Positions 5,302-5,810 of a DNA stretch of 5,810 nt are shown piece by piece (positions within the stretch are counted from its first letter, which is position 1; each line of letters opens with the position of its first letter). The DNA comes from Armatimonadota bacterium (lineage in GTDB: Bacteria; Sysuimicrobiota; Sysuimicrobiia; Sysuimicrobiales; Humicultoraceae). The notes under the pieces are model-generated. The model had not been told where the DNA came from and did no database searches. It saw only the letters and a list, made by a program, of their open reading frames with translations. Both the position numbers and the translations under genes were made by a program. The stretch spans positions 1 through 5,810 of the forward strand of contig JACQHU010000179.1 of the NCBI GenBank assembly GCA_016198805.1, in the 5' to 3' direction.

Positions 5302-5793
5302 TTACCGGGATCTCCGTGAAGACTCTAACGCGACGATGGCCCGAGGCGCTTCCTCGGGCTCCGACACGATCGCGCCCAGCGCCGCGCCCCATACGAGGTG
5401 CGCGATGGCAAACACGGCGGCATTCAACTTGAGCATGACGGGATCGATGATCGGAATCACGGCGAACCACATGAGCGCGAAGACAATCACACCATAGACG
5501 ACGCCAGCGATCACGAGGTCGCCCCGGGGACTGACCAGCGGAGCCACCACACGGGCAAAGATGAAACCGAAGATCACCGAGTTCATCATGTGCCCCATCA
5601 ATCCCAGGACGACGCCAGCCAGGTGGAACGGCACAGGCACCTGGATGGACTGCAGGCCTCGGAGCATGGTCGCCCCGATGAAGACCGCCGGTGACCAGTA
5701 CCCTGCGCCGGCCACCGCCTCATAGACCATCTCGATCATGCCCATGATCACGGAGGCGGCAAGGCCGGCACCAACTACCCGCCGGATGTTCAT
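5302..5793 (-). CDS. Small four-helix membrane protein, function unknown
   Basis: I do not recognise this 163-residue protein. It is strongly hydrophobic, with likely membrane helices near residues 6-28, 57-85, 93-115 and 125-144, and an Arg-rich N-terminus (MNIRR). A short charged C-terminal tail includes EPEEAP and ends in RRSR. Features that may be conserved include HMMNSVIFGFIFARVVAP (68-85), VYGVIVFALMWF (99-110) and the last helix AHLVWGAALGAI (131-142). Histidines at 57, 68 and 132 lie in or beside helices and could bind a metal or haem, but nothing proves it. The ATG is preceded by GAGGAGAGGGAG at a good distance. It is the first minus gene seen, 81 bp ahead of the glutaredoxin-like gene, and may or may not share its transcript. 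Confidence 0.8.
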   Translation of the reverse strand: MNIRRVVGAGLAASVIMGMIEMVYEAVAGAGYWSPAVFIGATMLRGLQSIQVPVPFHLAGVVLGLMGHMMNSVIFGFIFARVVAPLVSPRGDLVIAGVVYGVIVFALMWFAVIPIIDPVMLKLNAAVFAIAHLVWGAALGAIVSEPEEAPRAIVALESSRRSR

Positions 5794-5810
5794 AGTCGCT
5801 CCCTCTCCTC

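Noticed and set aside
1..5810. tRNA or rRNA genes, CRISPR arrays, insertion sequences, and rho-independent terminators
   Set aside because: I saw no cloverleaf or rRNA sequence, no regularly spaced repeats, no transposase or terminal inverted repeats, and no GC hairpin followed by a T-run.

Overview
The window is a high-GC bacterial segment, above 60% G+C by eye, with compact gene spacing. It holds eight protein genes. Nothing in it fixes the phylum. Two genes read through in-frame UGA as selenocysteine, so the host must have the SelA/SelB/SelC/SelD machinery. That points to a free-living, metabolically versatile bacterium from a deep-branching or environmental lineage, but this is inference.

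Layout: (1) Positions 1-915, minus strand, hold the N-terminal 305 residues of a heavy-metal P1B-type ATPase. It continues beyond the left edge. (2) Positions 916-1106 are a divergent intergenic region. It contains a promoter facing the ATPase that resembles MerR-family (CueR/ZntR-type) metal-responsive promoters. (3) Positions 1107-2755, plus strand, hold iolB (5-deoxy-glucuronate isomerase) and then an RNase Z-related metallo-beta-lactamase-fold hydrolase. (4) Positions 5793-2748, minus strand, hold five genes in series: a small four-helix membrane protein, a selenocysteine glutaredoxin-like protein, a CoA_binding_2 protein, an NAD(P)H-hydrate epimerase, and a selenocysteine peroxiredoxin-like protein fused to a DsbD-alpha-like domain. 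The last minus gene and the last plus gene converge and overlap by 8 bp.

The main discovery is the pair of selenoprotein genes. Each has a UGA where a redox Cys belongs (UPYC and ULFC), and coding similarity continues on both sides of the UGA. Each also has a strong hairpin starting about 15 nt after the UGA with GU in its apical loop, which is the expected form of a bacterial SECIS element. An ordinary gene caller would miss the 77-residue glutaredoxin-like gene. It would also start the peroxiredoxin-like gene at a false GTG downstream of its active site, and that GTG is in fact the SECIS loop.

The genes from glutaredoxin to peroxiredoxin are closely spaced (4, 51 and 24 bp) and look co-transcribed. 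They suggest a redox and cofactor-maintenance group: two selenol/thiol redox proteins, repair of damaged NAD(P)H, and a CoA-binding protein. The iolB-hydrolase pair is a separate unit, and no other inositol gene is present in the window.
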